A DNA stretch of 18,349 nt, from contig CAYLKD010000014.1 of assembly GCA_964384345.1 (NCBI GenBank), positions 1 through 18,349 on the forward strand, read 5' to 3'. The position numbers were made by a program, and so were the translations under genes. The notes under the pieces were generated by a model. That model had not been told where the DNA came from, made no database searches, and saw only the letters and a program-made list of their open reading frames with translations. Below, piece by piece: positions 1 to 7,180 of this stretch (position 1 is the stretch's first letter; each line of letters starts with the position of its first letter). The DNA is from JASLCR01 sp964384345 (GTDB taxonomy: Bacteria > Patescibacteriota > Saccharimonadia > Saccharimonadales > Saccharimonadaceae).

Positions 1-843
1 CTCCAGTCACCACTGGCGGTACACGAGGTAGGACTATTTGTTGTCGTCCATGACAAGGTTGAATTACTACCGACATAAATTGATCCAGGGCTCGCCGTGA
101 GAGATACGTTTGGTGGTGCAGGAATTACCAAGATAGCCGCGCTATCGAACGTACCGCCGGCACTGTTGCTACACGTGATCGTAAAGTTGTAGGTTTTGAT
201 CGATGTCAGAGGGCCGACAGTTTGCGTACCTGTACCAGGTATTGCACCGCTCCAGTCACCGCTAGCAGTACATGATGTAGGACTGTTTGTCGTCGTCCAT
301 GACAAGGCTACAGCCGTCCCAGGTGCTACCGGACTGACAGGACTGGATGAAATGCTGACAATAGGCGTATCTGGTGGCGGATCGCGAACCAATACGGTGG
401 TTGTATCTGAGCCGGTACCCGCGCTATTAGTACAGGTTAGCGTGTAGGTATATGTCTTGCTCGAGGAGAGTACACCCGTCGATGCGACGCCTGATGGGCC
501 TTTGGTGCCGCTCCAGTCACCACTGGCGGTACACGAGGTAGGACTATTTGTTGTCGTCCATGACACGGTTGACTGATCGCTATTATAGATTGCAGTTGGA
601 TTTGCGGCAATTGTCACGCTCGGACGAGTCGCAACGTTGCCCGTACCGGTCGGAGCGCTAGCACCAACACTGACCGTCGAAAAGCCCGTACCGGTGGTAT
701 TTTTACAGGTAATGGTGAACAAATACGTTTGAACTTTGCTCATTACAATCGTCTTCTCTGTGCCAGAGCTTTTTTTGTCACCGCTCCAGTCATCACTACC
801 CGTACACGATGTCGGATTGTTGGTGACACTCCATTTGAGCGTG
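1..843 (-). repeat. Tandem Ig-domain coding repeats
   Basis: Four copies of a roughly 60-base core encoding the Ser-Trp/Cys/Asp-Trp-Ser part of the Ig-like units lie at 1-60, 250-309, 511-570 and 784-843. Their offsets are 249, 261 and 273 bases, all multiples of three. The copies at 1-60 and 511-570 differ at a single base, while the flanking sequence differs freely. A more distant copy lies near 2762 in a neighbouring gene. Confidence 0.85.
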
Positions 844-1217
844 GCAGTTTCGCCGACATTCACCTTTGCCGGATCAGCCGTCAGCGTAATAACCGGGCTA
901 TTCGTACCAGTAAATCCACCGACACCGGTAGCGACGGAACCCCCTGGAGCAGCTTTGTCACTTTTGGTCGTACCCGTAGCCTGGGTCAACGGCTTATCTT
1001 GCGGATTGACATTCAATCCATGAGACGAGCGAAAACTACCATTGCTGACGAGTGCTGCAAGGATAATGAATCCAACCAGTGTCAAACTAATGACGATGGT
1101 AGAGGCTGCAATAAGAATCTTTGTACCGCGAGGACCAAACTTCGGTAGTTTTGGCACGTGCTTGAGAGGACCGCCACTCGGGGGTGTTACCTGTATGATG
1201 ATTGGTTCGCGGTCCAT
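1..1217 (-). CDS. Secreted Ig-like repeat surface protein (C-terminal part beyond window)
   Basis: The reading frame opens with ATG at 1217 and stays open to the window edge, giving 405 codons of a longer protein. A cytoplasmic stretch of about 30 residues is followed by one hydrophobic helix (about residues 33-57), then a Gly/Ser/Thr/Pro-rich linker and four Ig/PKD-like units. Each unit carries a W-S-T/V-T-N-N/S-P-T-S-C motif, a D-W-S-G motif and a later C-T/S/K-N, so each probably has one disulfide. Such repeats are common in large surface proteins of Patescibacteria. The role is inferred to be extracellular attachment or envelope structure; no enzymatic domain is visible in this part. The start directly follows the TAG of the upstream gene in the same frame, so it is the last visible gene of the operon. 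Repeat units are very similar in DNA, see the repeat entry. Confidence 0.8.
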   Translation of the reverse strand, partial: MDREPIIIQVTPPSGGPLKHVPKLPKFGPRGTKILIAASTIVISLTLVGFIILAALVSNGSFRSSHGLNVNPQDKPLTQATGTTKSDKAAPGGSVATGVGGFTGTNSPVITLTADPAKVNVGETATLKWSVTNNPTSCTGSDDWSGDKKSSGTEKTIVMSKVQTYLFTITCKNTTGTGFSTVSVGASAPTGTGNVATRPSVTIAANPTAIYNSDQSTVSWTTTNSPTSCTASGDWSGTKGPSGVASTGVLSSSKTYTYTLTCTNSAGTGSDTTTVLVRDPPPDTPIVSISSSPVSPVAPGTAVALSWTTTNSPTSCTASGDWSGAIPGTGTQTVGPLTSIKTYNFTITCSNSAGGTFDSAAILVIPAPPNVSLTASPGSIYVGSNSTLSWTTTNSPTSCTASGDW

Positions 1218-1700
1218 CTAGAGTTTGGCCTCTACGTTCGCCGATGCGGCGTCGAGCTGGATACTAAGAACTGTTGGCGCGGCTTGTTCTGAAACTTCAA
1301 AATCAAGAATACCGTCCCAGGTTGCACCAGCAGCAATTTCACCGCCAATAACCGTGTCGGGCAAGAGAAACTTTGCCGTTGCTGCAGTTCTCGCACCTGT
1401 AGAATCAACAAGGAATGCTTGTAGTCCTGGTGAAAATTCGATCGGCTTATCGCTCGTATTTTTTAGAACAATTTTTGCCTCATAGTGACGAAGCTGAGAC
1501 GTTGTGTCCAGATCCAGTTTGTTCAATGAAGCTACTTGAAGTGTGCCCCACGTCGGTTGCGCGCTTTGGACTGCAGTCTCTGCAGCAACTCGCTGAATCG
1601 TGATAACACCAATGTACCCGAGCAGCGCAGCTACGATAATACCGAAAGAAACAATGAGTGCATCACTACGGTGACGACGAGATAGTGTCTGCTCTTGCAT
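1218..1700 (-). CDS. DUF4352-like membrane-anchored protein (second copy)
   Basis: This 160-residue protein has a short basic N-terminus, one transmembrane helix (about residues 14-35) and an exported beta-rich domain. The domain contains the I-V-L-K-N-T-S-D-K-P-I motif typical of DUF4352/immunoprotein-like folds, in which a strand precedes conserved Asn and Pro. The start is placed at ATG 1700, with AAGGAA about ten bases upstream and two bases after the stop of the preceding gene; a longer frame to 1751 would overlap that gene and lacks a comparable ribosome site. It resembles the product of the gene just upstream in layout and motif, so the two look like diverged tandem paralogues. The function is unknown; an accessory role to the neighbouring surface proteins is inferred from the operon. 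Confidence 0.75.
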   Translation of the reverse strand: MQEQTLSRRHRSDALIVSFGIIVAALLGYIGVITIQRVAAETAVQSAQPTWGTLQVASLNKLDLDTTSQLRHYEAKIVLKNTSDKPIEFSPGLQAFLVDSTGARTAATAKFLLPDTVIGGEIAAGATWDGILDFEVSEQAAPTVLSIQLDAASANVEAKL

Positions 1701-1702
1701 GC

Positions 1703-2242
1703 TTAACGTTCCTTGTCCTGCAGTGTGATTGGTACGGCGATACCACTCCACTTTGCATCGACATATAGTTTTACTGTATCGGCTTTGTTGATCAAATAGC
1801 TAAGATCTCCGTGTATCTGCTCACCCGGCGCTAACTCTCCAGCACGAAATGGCTGCTCAAGTGGAAAGGGTGAAAGATAACTAACGTCGCCTTTAGCATT
1901 TTTCACGTAAGTGTCGTTACTCGGTAGTATTTGGATTGGTGTATCGCTAATGTTCTTGATTGACAGGTCAACAATGGCATACGTTTTGTCTGGTGCTGCT
2001 GCAAATGGCTTTTTGCCCTCATCAAATCGAACACTCGCTACAGACATAATCACGTCGCCCGAATGAATCGTTTGCTTTAGCTGGTAGGCATTACCAGGAC
2101 GCACATGAATGAGTTTGGCATTAGTATTTTGGACACTGATGGTTATTGAGAGCAAAATGATTGCGATCAACACAAGTACTGCCGAAAACCACAGCTTGGC
2201 ATTTGGTGACGTGATATACGTACTGATTCGTTTAGCGTTCAT
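1703..2242 (-). CDS. DUF4352-like membrane-anchored protein (first copy)
   Basis: The product has 179 residues: a polar N-terminus, one strong transmembrane helix (about residues 17-37) and an exported domain. The segment from about residue 85 (Y-A-I-V-D-L-S-I-K-N-I-S-D-T-P-I) matches the usual DUF4352 pattern of a strand followed by a conserved N-x-S/T-x-x-P-I turn. The ATG at 2242 is preceded by an AGGTAGG-type ribosome site overlapping the end of the upstream gene, and the gene ends two bases before the next start. This fits a translationally coupled envelope operon. DUF4352 proteins are mostly lipoproteins or single-helix proteins of unknown role, so only location and family are claimed. 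Confidence 0.75.
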   Translation of the reverse strand: MNAKRISTYITSPNAKLWFSAVLVLIAIILLSITISVQNTNAKLIHVRPGNAYQLKQTIHSGDVIMSVASVRFDEGKKPFAAAPDKTYAIVDLSIKNISDTPIQILPSNDTYVKNAKGDVSYLSPFPLEQPFRAGELAPGEQIHGDLSYLINKADTVKLYVDAKWSGIAVPITLQDKER

Positions 2243-2250
2243 GATCTTAC

Positions 2251-3027
2251 CTACCTTTTATTCCCATCGAAATAGCCGACGAAATATGAAATTTCGTTTC
2301 GGTCTGAATTGGATTTAGTTGACTGATTGTGATCTCGCGTTTGTCCGCCCGCTGAAACACCACCGCTGAGCGATGGTGCGAGGTCATGCCCACAGACTTG
2401 ACTAATTTCGATTGAGCTAATACCTGTCTTAGCCTTGTGGAATCCGAGGTCTAAACCGCTGATATTGATCACCCTATCGCCGTTCCACCCCCAGCAATTC
2501 CCTGAGCCGTTGTGGCTAGCGACATCATTCGGTCCATAACACGGAATTCGACCACCGCAATACGATACAGTCGTCGTAGCGCTCGAGCTTGTACCGGTCT
2601 GAGCAGCTTGCGTTGACGGCGCAGCATCTGCTGGAACTACCTCGATAGCGACCGACGCAGCAGCCGTTCCGCCACTATTTGTGCATTCAATAGAGTACTT
2701 GAGTGTGCCAGTTTTTGTGACTCGGCCGGTGCTCTCTGCGCCATACGCCGTCTTTTTACCAGTCCAGTCACCTGTAGCCGTACACGAATCAGGATTAGAG
2801 GTTGAGGACCAGGTAAGTGCGCTATAGCTACCGACCGGCACTGAGCCAGGTTTTGCAGAGATTGTTACTGTTGGTGGCGCAACTGCTGCTACGGTGGTGC
2901 CAGACGGTGTGACATCAAGACCGGCTACTGATGTATTGTCAGGCGAAAATATGCCGACAATAACAATTCCTATCATCCCGAGACAGGTGATTATCATCAC
3001 AACCCCTACAAGTCTTCTCAGCCACAT
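2251..3027 (-). CDS. Exported Ig-like plus cytochrome b5-like protein
   Basis: The 258-residue product starts with a signal anchor (about residues 5-27). One Ig-like unit follows (about 52-132, with the W-S-S-T-S-N-P-D-S-C and D-W-T-G motifs), then a Ser/Thr/Ala linker and a C-terminal domain from about 157. That domain follows the cytochrome b5 pattern: a Y-G-x-x-D-V-A-x-H-N start, C-W at 178-179, V-I-N-I-S-G-L-D, a His at 197 where the first haem ligand is expected, C-G-H-D at 212-215, a His at 232 as possible second ligand, and a closing Y-F-V-G-Y-F. The usual H-P-G-G is replaced by H-K-A-K and the His-His spacing is longer than in animal b5, so haem binding is inferred, not certain. It sits 33 bases after the flavocytochrome gene, which suggests a redox partner outside the membrane. 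Confidence 0.65.
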   Translation of the reverse strand: MWLRRLVGVVMIITCLGMIGIVIVGIFSPDNTSVAGLDVTPSGTTVAAVAPPTVTISAKPGSVPVGSYSALTWSSTSNPDSCTATGDWTGKKTAYGAESTGRVTKTGTLKYSIECTNSGGTAAASVAIEVVPADAAPSTQAAQTGTSSSATTTVSYCGGRIPCYGPNDVASHNGSGNCWGWNGDRVINISGLDLGFHKAKTGISSIEISQVCGHDLAPSLSGGVSAGGQTRDHNQSTKSNSDRNEISYFVGYFDGNKR

Positions 3028-3060
3028 ATTCCGTGATCTCTACTTTCATGCTTCATCATA

Positions 3061-4476
3061 CTATGACATTGCGAATTCTTCACTATGAATTCTCGCTCCC
3101 GGAACGCCTTCAGCTTTAAGTTGCCCACGCAGTGATTGCATCATCGGTGGTGGACCACATATAAAGAAGTCTTTTCCCGCTAAATCGCCGCTATGCTGCT
3201 TGATAAAGTCGATACCAAGATAACCGTTTTCTTCATCACCAATAAATGCATAAACACCAAATTTGCCGTGACGAATGAAAGAAGCGTTGGCTAGTTTCTG
3301 AAAATCAATCAGTTCACTGCGGGTCTTAACTGAGTAATAAAGATCGATATGATAATCATCATCTGGCGACAAGCTCAATGCCATTGAGAGAAACGGTGTA
3401 ATCCCGATACCGCCCGCTATCCACACTTGATTCTGGTTTTTGAAGTTTTTGTACGAGAATCGACCGTAGGCGCCTTCTACTTCAGCAATAGTACCGGTTT
3501 TTAATTGATGCAAGGTTTTCGTATAGTCGCCGAGCCCTTTGACTGTTAGTTGCAGTTGATCAGACTTTGCGTGCGAAGATATTGAAAACGGATGCCACTC
3601 ACTTTTTACTCCACCGCCCGCGTCGCTCGTGAACTTTATGTATACAAACTGACCTGGCTTATATGCCATCGGCCGTGCAAGATCGGTCGGTTCTAGCGAC
3701 ACCTGGACAACATCGCCCTCAAAGGTTTGTACATTACTGACTAAGTACTTATGGCGGCGAATAAAAATATTGCCAAGGATTGTTTTGTAGATAAAAGCTG
3801 CGATACCGAGCGCCGTTATTGCCAGGATGTAGTACTTCATCGGCGCATTAATCGACGTGTCACTCGAGATAAACAGCACGTGAAGCCCAGCGATAAAAAA
3901 CGCTGGGCCTAAAAATTTGTGCGTAAACAGCCAGATGCGATACGGTAGCTTCACAAAGAATGTTACAAGCAACAGCCCTACCATACCCCAAAAAGCGATG
4001 ATACCAAAAAATATTGCCCATTGTTCGAGAACAACCCCATGATAGACATGTTGCGCATTAAATAAAGCGTCGAGCGGTAGCAAGCCATTTGGTAGTAGAA
4101 CTAACGCAGCTTGTTTCAGTGATAAGTGTACGTAGCGAAGTGCTAAAAAGAAAGGATGAAGCGATAAGAATATTAATGCTAGCCCACCAAGCAAGTGATG
4201 AGCGATATAGACGCGGTTCAGACCACCGAATAAATATTCTAGAAAGCGGAGTCTGGTTGAGAAAATAAGATTGAGTGCGTACATAACAAGACCGACGAGA
4301 CCGGTTATACGGCCAATAGCGAGCATTGTCGCAGCAAACCCATCAATAGTGTAAAGCGGGTGGATCCTGGCCCACATAATTACAGGTATAAGACATAGGA
4401 CAAAGGTAATAAACCACCCAATAAGGTGCTCGATACGAAAACTGATTGTAACCTTGCGATTACCGCTCGGCTGCAT
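3061..4476 (-). CDS. Ferric reductase / NADPH oxidase-like flavocytochrome
   Basis: The 471-residue membrane protein combines a ferric-reductase-type transmembrane domain (about residues 15-230, six or seven helices) with a cytosolic FAD/NAD(P)H-binding ferredoxin reductase module (about 240-471). Haem-ligand candidates are H93/H94 and H107 in one helix pair and H186 and H199 in another, spaced as in the family. The FAD site is the H-P-F-S-I-S motif at 295-300. The nucleotide site is G-G-I-G-I-T-P at 355-361, with C-G-P-P-P at 440-444. The expected reaction is transfer of electrons from NAD(P)H through FAD and two haems across the membrane to Fe(III), oxygen or a protein acceptor. It heads the envelope operon, and the adjacent exported b5-like protein is a plausible acceptor. 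The actual electron acceptor cannot be read from sequence. Confidence 0.88.
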   Translation of the reverse strand: MQPSGNRKVTISFRIEHLIGWFITFVLCLIPVIMWARIHPLYTIDGFAATMLAIGRITGLVGLVMYALNLIFSTRLRFLEYLFGGLNRVYIAHHLLGGLALIFLSLHPFFLALRYVHLSLKQAALVLLPNGLLPLDALFNAQHVYHGVVLEQWAIFFGIIAFWGMVGLLLVTFFVKLPYRIWLFTHKFLGPAFFIAGLHVLFISSDTSINAPMKYYILAITALGIAAFIYKTILGNIFIRRHKYLVSNVQTFEGDVVQVSLEPTDLARPMAYKPGQFVYIKFTSDAGGGVKSEWHPFSISSHAKSDQLQLTVKGLGDYTKTLHQLKTGTIAEVEGAYGRFSYKNFKNQNQVWIAGGIGITPFLSMALSLSPDDDYHIDLYYSVKTRSELIDFQKLANASFIRHGKFGVYAFIGDEENGYLGIDFIKQHSGDLAGKDFFICGPPPMMQSLRGQLKAEGVPGARIHSEEFAMS

Positions 4477-4499
4477 AGTTAGTAATTACCATATGCATA

Positions 4500-4508
4500 A
4501 TAGTAGCA
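4500..4508 (-). promoter_or_regulatory. Extended -10 promoter of the flavocytochrome operon
   Basis: On the minus strand TGC-TACTAT forms an extended -10 element about 24 bases upstream of the ATG at 4476. No convincing -35 box is seen. A weak CRP-like half-palindrome (TGTGA-N6-TCATT, 4566-4581) lies further upstream and may or may not matter. Confidence 0.4.
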
Positions 4509-4625
4509 TAAACAACAACATTAGTAAGATAGTAAAAACGCACGTCAGATAGAAATGTGAACGGGTGTGAGCATTGTCATTGTACCTCGCAGGATATATA
4601 GAATGACGTGGGGGTAGTCGTTAGA

Positions 4626-4808
4626 TTATGAACGAACAGCTAGTGGTCGAAACATCATGAACGTATCAGCTATTCGTTCTGACAAACTTGGTTGGGTTAT
4701 GACGTGGATGTGTTTAACTTCTGGAGCTAGTTCTGGGAACTCACGAAGTTTTTTTGTCATAAATGCGTTGATTTTCGTGTCTAATTCATTTTGCGCATAT
4801 TGTTTCAT
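4626..4808 (-). CDS. Small soluble protein of unknown function
   Basis: The gene encodes 60 residues, charged, with a predicted helical first half (N-E-L-D-T-K-I-N-A-F-M-T-K-K-L-R-E) and no membrane helix or cysteine. The start is ATG 4808 because a strong AGGGAGG ribosome site lies about eight bases upstream; an in-frame upstream ATG at 4841 lacks one. I do not recognise the family. It is transcribed divergently from the Crp-like regulator and its promoter contains a CRP-like palindrome at the class II distance from a TATAGT -10 box, so it is probably a direct target of that regulator. Confidence 0.7.
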   Translation of the reverse strand: MKQYAQNELDTKINAFMTKKLREFPELAPEVKHIHVITQPSLSERIADTFMMFRPLAVRS

Positions 4809-4865
4809 GTCTTTGTCCTCCCTTGTTGTGCTTATGCCCACCAGTTTGGTTTCGGTGATACTTTC

Positions 4866-4871
4866 ACTATA
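4866..4871 (-). promoter_or_regulatory. -10 box (TATAGT) of the 60-residue protein gene
   Basis: TATAGT on the minus strand predicts a transcript start near 4859 and a leader of about 51 bases. Its centre is 32 bp downstream of the CRP-like palindrome centre at 4900.5, so the palindrome takes the place of a -35 box. Confidence 0.5.
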
Positions 4872-4892
4872 GTGCTTATGCAGGGATTCAAA

Positions 4893-4908
4893 TATGAAAT
4901 TTCTAACA
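4893..4908. promoter_or_regulatory. CRP-like operator C
   Basis: Read toward the target gene the site is TGTTA-N6-TCATA, a looser match to the TGTAA-N6-TCACA pattern found at three other promoters here. The centre would be at -41.5 of the 60-residue protein gene, as for class II CRP activation. The regulator gene starts 55 bases away on the other strand. Confidence 0.45.
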
Positions 4909-4915
4909 TTCTAGC

Positions 4916-4931
4916 TGTAATAATTTTCACT
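4916..4931. promoter_or_regulatory. CRP-like operator D in the regulator's own promoter
   Basis: TGTAA-N6-TCACT lies upstream of the regulator's -10 box TATGAT (4948-4953). Its centre falls near -36.5, over the -35 region (TTTTCA, 4924-4929), which would fit autorepression better than activation. It lies 23 bp from operator C. Confidence 0.45.
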
Positions 4932-4947
4932 ACTAACCCTTTCGAGG

Positions 4948-4953
4948 TATGAT
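4948..4953 (+). promoter_or_regulatory. -10 box (TATGAT) of the Crp-like gene
   Basis: TATGAT ends nine bases before the ATG at 4963, so transcription would start about three bases before the start codon and the message would be effectively leaderless. No Shine-Dalgarno sequence is present, in agreement. Confidence 0.5.
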
Positions 4954-4962
4954 AGACATAGT

Positions 4963-5625
4963 ATGGACGAGCTTTTAACCGCAATAAGCGCACACGCTAC
5001 CACTCGAGTGGTCAGAAAAGGCGCGACTATTGTGTATCAAAGCGAAATACCTCGCTCTGCGTTCATTGTAAAAAAAGGCCTCGTTCGGGCATATACTATC
5101 TCATCTAGCGGCGAAGAACGAATTGTATCGCTACATGCCAAGCATGACGTTTTTCCGATGGCGTGGATTTACGGCGAAACATCGAGTACCTTGTTTTATT
5201 ATGAGGCAACGAGTGACTGTGAGTTGATCTGTGTGCCAAAAGACATTCTTTTGCAAAACGTTATGAAAAGTCCGTCGTTATTGCAAATGATGCTCAAATA
5301 TTCTGTCAATGAGTACACGGCGATGCTACTGCGAATAACTGCGCTCGAGCAAGCGACCGCTGCTGAAAAAATTGCGATGACGTTTTATTACCTTCTGGTG
5401 CGACATGGAGTAGAACGAAAACCTGGCGAGTTCACCATAAATTTCAAGATGACACAGTCGATGATCGCAAGTCTAGTTGGCCTTACGCGGGAAAGCACGG
5501 CGATCAATATAAAATTACTTCAAAAAAAGCAGATAATCACTTACAGCAATTTCATTTATATCGTCAACAAGCCTGCACTTGAGCGCTTTGTCGGTGAAGA
5601 TGGCTTCAAAGATTTGAAGCTGTAA
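4963..5625 (+). CDS. Crp/Fnr-family transcriptional regulator
   Basis: The 220-residue protein has an N-terminal cyclic-nucleotide-binding-type beta barrel (about 15-115), a long dimerisation helix (about 115-145) and a C-terminal winged helix (about 150-215). The recognition helix region reads L-T-R-E-S-T-A-I-N-I-K-L-L, and T175-R176-E177 align with the S-R-E of E. coli CRP, in which R180 and E181 contact the TGTGA half-site. This agrees with the TGTAA-N6-TCACA palindromes seen nearby. The G-E-x and R-S-A residues that bind cAMP are not evident and there is no N-terminal cysteine cluster as in FNR, so the signal is unknown. The likely mode is binding as a dimer to its own promoter and those of at least three minus-strand genes. 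The start is the first ATG after a -10 box, without a ribosome site. Confidence 0.88.
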   Translation: MDELLTAISAHATTRVVRKGATIVYQSEIPRSAFIVKKGLVRAYTISSSGEERIVSLHAKHDVFPMAWIYGETSSTLFYYEATSDCELICVPKDILLQNVMKSPSLLQMMLKYSVNEYTAMLLRITALEQATAAEKIAMTFYYLLVRHGVERKPGEFTINFKMTQSMIASLVGLTRESTAINIKLLQKKQIITYSNFIYIVNKPALERFVGEDGFKDLKL

Positions 5626-5638
5626 GATTTATTTTTAT
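5603..5638 (+). terminator. Possible weak terminator of the Crp-like gene
   Basis: An inverted repeat GCTTCAAA / TTTGAAGC (5603-5620) sits in the last codons and is followed by a T-rich stretch (5628-5638). A second AT-rich inverted repeat, AAGATTT / AAATCTT, spans 5624-5648. Either could end the converging transcripts; neither is a strong GC hairpin. Confidence 0.3.
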
Positions 5639-6009
5639 AGCAAATCTTGAACAATTTTGAGTAATTCTTTTGGTGAAGCCCACGCTTTAAGCACATACCG
5701 TTCCGCACCGAGCGCATACGCTTCATCGACTTGTTCCTGCATGTCGTAGTTTGAAAAGACAATAATTTTGACGTCAGGGTGTAATTTCTTAGGCTGATAC
5801 TCTTTCAAAAAACCAATGCCGTCGAGTACGGGCATACGAAGATCAAGAAAAATAATATCTGGTTCTTGAACTTTTACGGCTACTAATGCTTCTTTGCCGT
5901 TAAAGGTTGTCGTTACAGCGTAGCCAGTCGAGGAGAGAATCATTTTGTACGCATCGTTTAAAGCAGTGTCATCTTCGACAATGAGGATGTTGACGCTTCT
6001 TTTAGGCAT
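5635..6009 (-). CDS. Single-domain CheY-like response regulator
   Basis: The 124-residue protein is a lone receiver domain. The acidic pocket is E12-D13-D14, the phosphoacceptor is D56 in I-I-F-L-D-L-R-M-P, the switch residue is S86 and the conserved lysine is K108. There is no output domain, so it would act as a phosphate shuttle or by protein contact. AGGAGAG precedes the ATG at 6009, which overlaps the end of the hybrid kinase gene by eight bases; this predicts translational coupling and suggests that kinase as phosphodonor. Its stop is nine bases from the end of the converging Crp-like gene. Confidence 0.9.
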   Translation of the reverse strand: MPKRSVNILIVEDDTALNDAYKMILSSTGYAVTTTFNGKEALVAVKVQEPDIIFLDLRMPVLDGIGFLKEYQPKKLHPDVKIIVFSNYDMQEQVDEAYALGAERYVLKAWASPKELLKIVQDLL

Positions 6010-7180
6010 CGTTCTCTCCTATATTATGTTGTAGTCCTCTATCTAGCATAGCGCTCTCATTAATCTTGGGCAAGTGAATAGCGAACGTTGTCCCGACTGA
6101 CTCAGTAGAAGTAACATCGATTACTCCATCGTGAAGGGCTACAATTTTTTGAGCCCAATATAGTCCTAATCCTGTTCCACCAACGTGCGTCGATAGAGCG
6201 TTGTGAATACGAGAGAATTTACCAAACAACTTATCCATATCAGCATCGGCTATACCTACACCTTGATCGCGAATTGAAACAACCACCTCATTTTTTAAAT
6301 CAACGAGTGTTACAGTAACAGATCGACCGTTATCTGAATACTTACTTGCATTATCGAGCATGTTTTCAATTACCATTCGTATTCGATCAGTATCAATAAA
6401 CGCAATGGTAGGTCGTTTAGGGGGTAAATACTGCACTGTTTGATTACGCGTTTCGAATGTAGTTGCCTGCTCTTTAATGATATCGGCTACCATATCCTTT
6501 ATATCCGCCTCGCTTTTACGCAGAACAACTTTGCCTGCATCGATCTGCGCAACTTTTAATAAATCTGAAACAATAAGTAGTTGTCGATCGTTACTCTCGT
6601 ACGCCTTTTCCAGTAGATCACGTTGAGCTGGCGAAATTGCACCTGCAAACCCCTCGAGTACCATGCCGAGGTATTGTTTTACTCCCGTTGCTGGAGTGCG
6701 CAACTGATGCGATGCTAGCGATATAAATTCGTCTTTACTTTGATTTAGTTCGAGCAAATATTGCAAACGTTGTTGCTCATTTTGTTTACGTCCAAGAGAA
6801 TAATTGAGTGTTCGTGATAATAACTCTGGGCCGAAAGTACCTTTGACCAAAAAATCAGCAGCAGCAAGCTCCATGGATTGCTTCTCTGTATTGCGATCAC
6901 CCATTCCCGTCAACATAATAAAAGGCTCAGACCGTTTTTGAGGATCTGCAAGCCGTAATAAATCAAGTCCGCTATGCTTTCCAAGTCTATAATCAATTAA
7001 ATATATATCATATGAACGGTCTATAATGAGCTGCTTCGCTTTATTGTATGAACTGCACCATGTTAAAACAAAAGAGGAATCAACGATTCGCTGAAATATG
7101 TGTTTGATAATAATATAATCTTCTTCATCATCATCGATGAGAAGTACTGAGACAGATGTATTTGAACCTGATCTATCCAT
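6002..7180 (-). CDS. Receiver-histidine kinase hybrid
   Basis: The 392-residue soluble protein has an N-terminal receiver (about 10-130; D63 in I-D-Y-R-L-G, K113). A HisKA domain follows with H158 in L-A-S-H-Q-L-R-T-P, then a HATPase domain (about 260-372) with N273/N277 in the N box, D305-Q-G-V-G in G1 and G-G-T-G-L-G-L at 334-340. The receiver-first order suggests the kinase is controlled by phosphorylation of its own receiver, probably by the PAS-GAF kinase upstream, making this the middle of a relay. ATG 7180 is preferred over a TTG at 7201; it overlaps the upstream receiver gene by eight bases. No membrane segment is seen, so sensing is intracellular. Confidence 0.88.
   Translation of the reverse strand: MDRSGSNTSVSVLLIDDDEEDYIIIKHIFQRIVDSSFVLTWCSSYNKAKQLIIDRSYDIYLIDYRLGKHSGLDLLRLADPQKRSEPFIMLTGMGDRNTEKQSMELAAADFLVKGTFGPELLSRTLNYSLGRKQNEQQRLQYLLELNQSKDEFISLASHQLRTPATGVKQYLGMVLEGFAGAISPAQRDLLEKAYESNDRQLLIVSDLLKVAQIDAGKVVLRKSEADIKDMVADIIKEQATTFETRNQTVQYLPPKRPTIAFIDTDRIRMVIENMLDNASKYSDNGRSVTVTLVDLKNEVVVSIRDQGVGIADADMDKLFGKFSRIHNALSTHVGGTGLGLYWAQKIVALHDGVIDVTSTESVGTTFAIHLPKINESAMLDRGLQHNIGENDA

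Noticed and set aside
1..843. CRISPR-like spaced repeats
   Set aside because: The repeats are about 60 bases at intervals of 249-273 bases, in frame and translated as Ig cores, so they are protein repeats.
196..1148. Plus-strand open frames in the Ig-repeat region
   Set aside because: They are opposite-strand shadows of the open minus-strand Ig-repeat gene; their products are low-complexity and lack domains.
4566..4581. Fifth CRP-like operator upstream of the flavocytochrome operon
   Set aside because: Only one half-site matches and the distance to the -10 box differs from the other three predicted targets.
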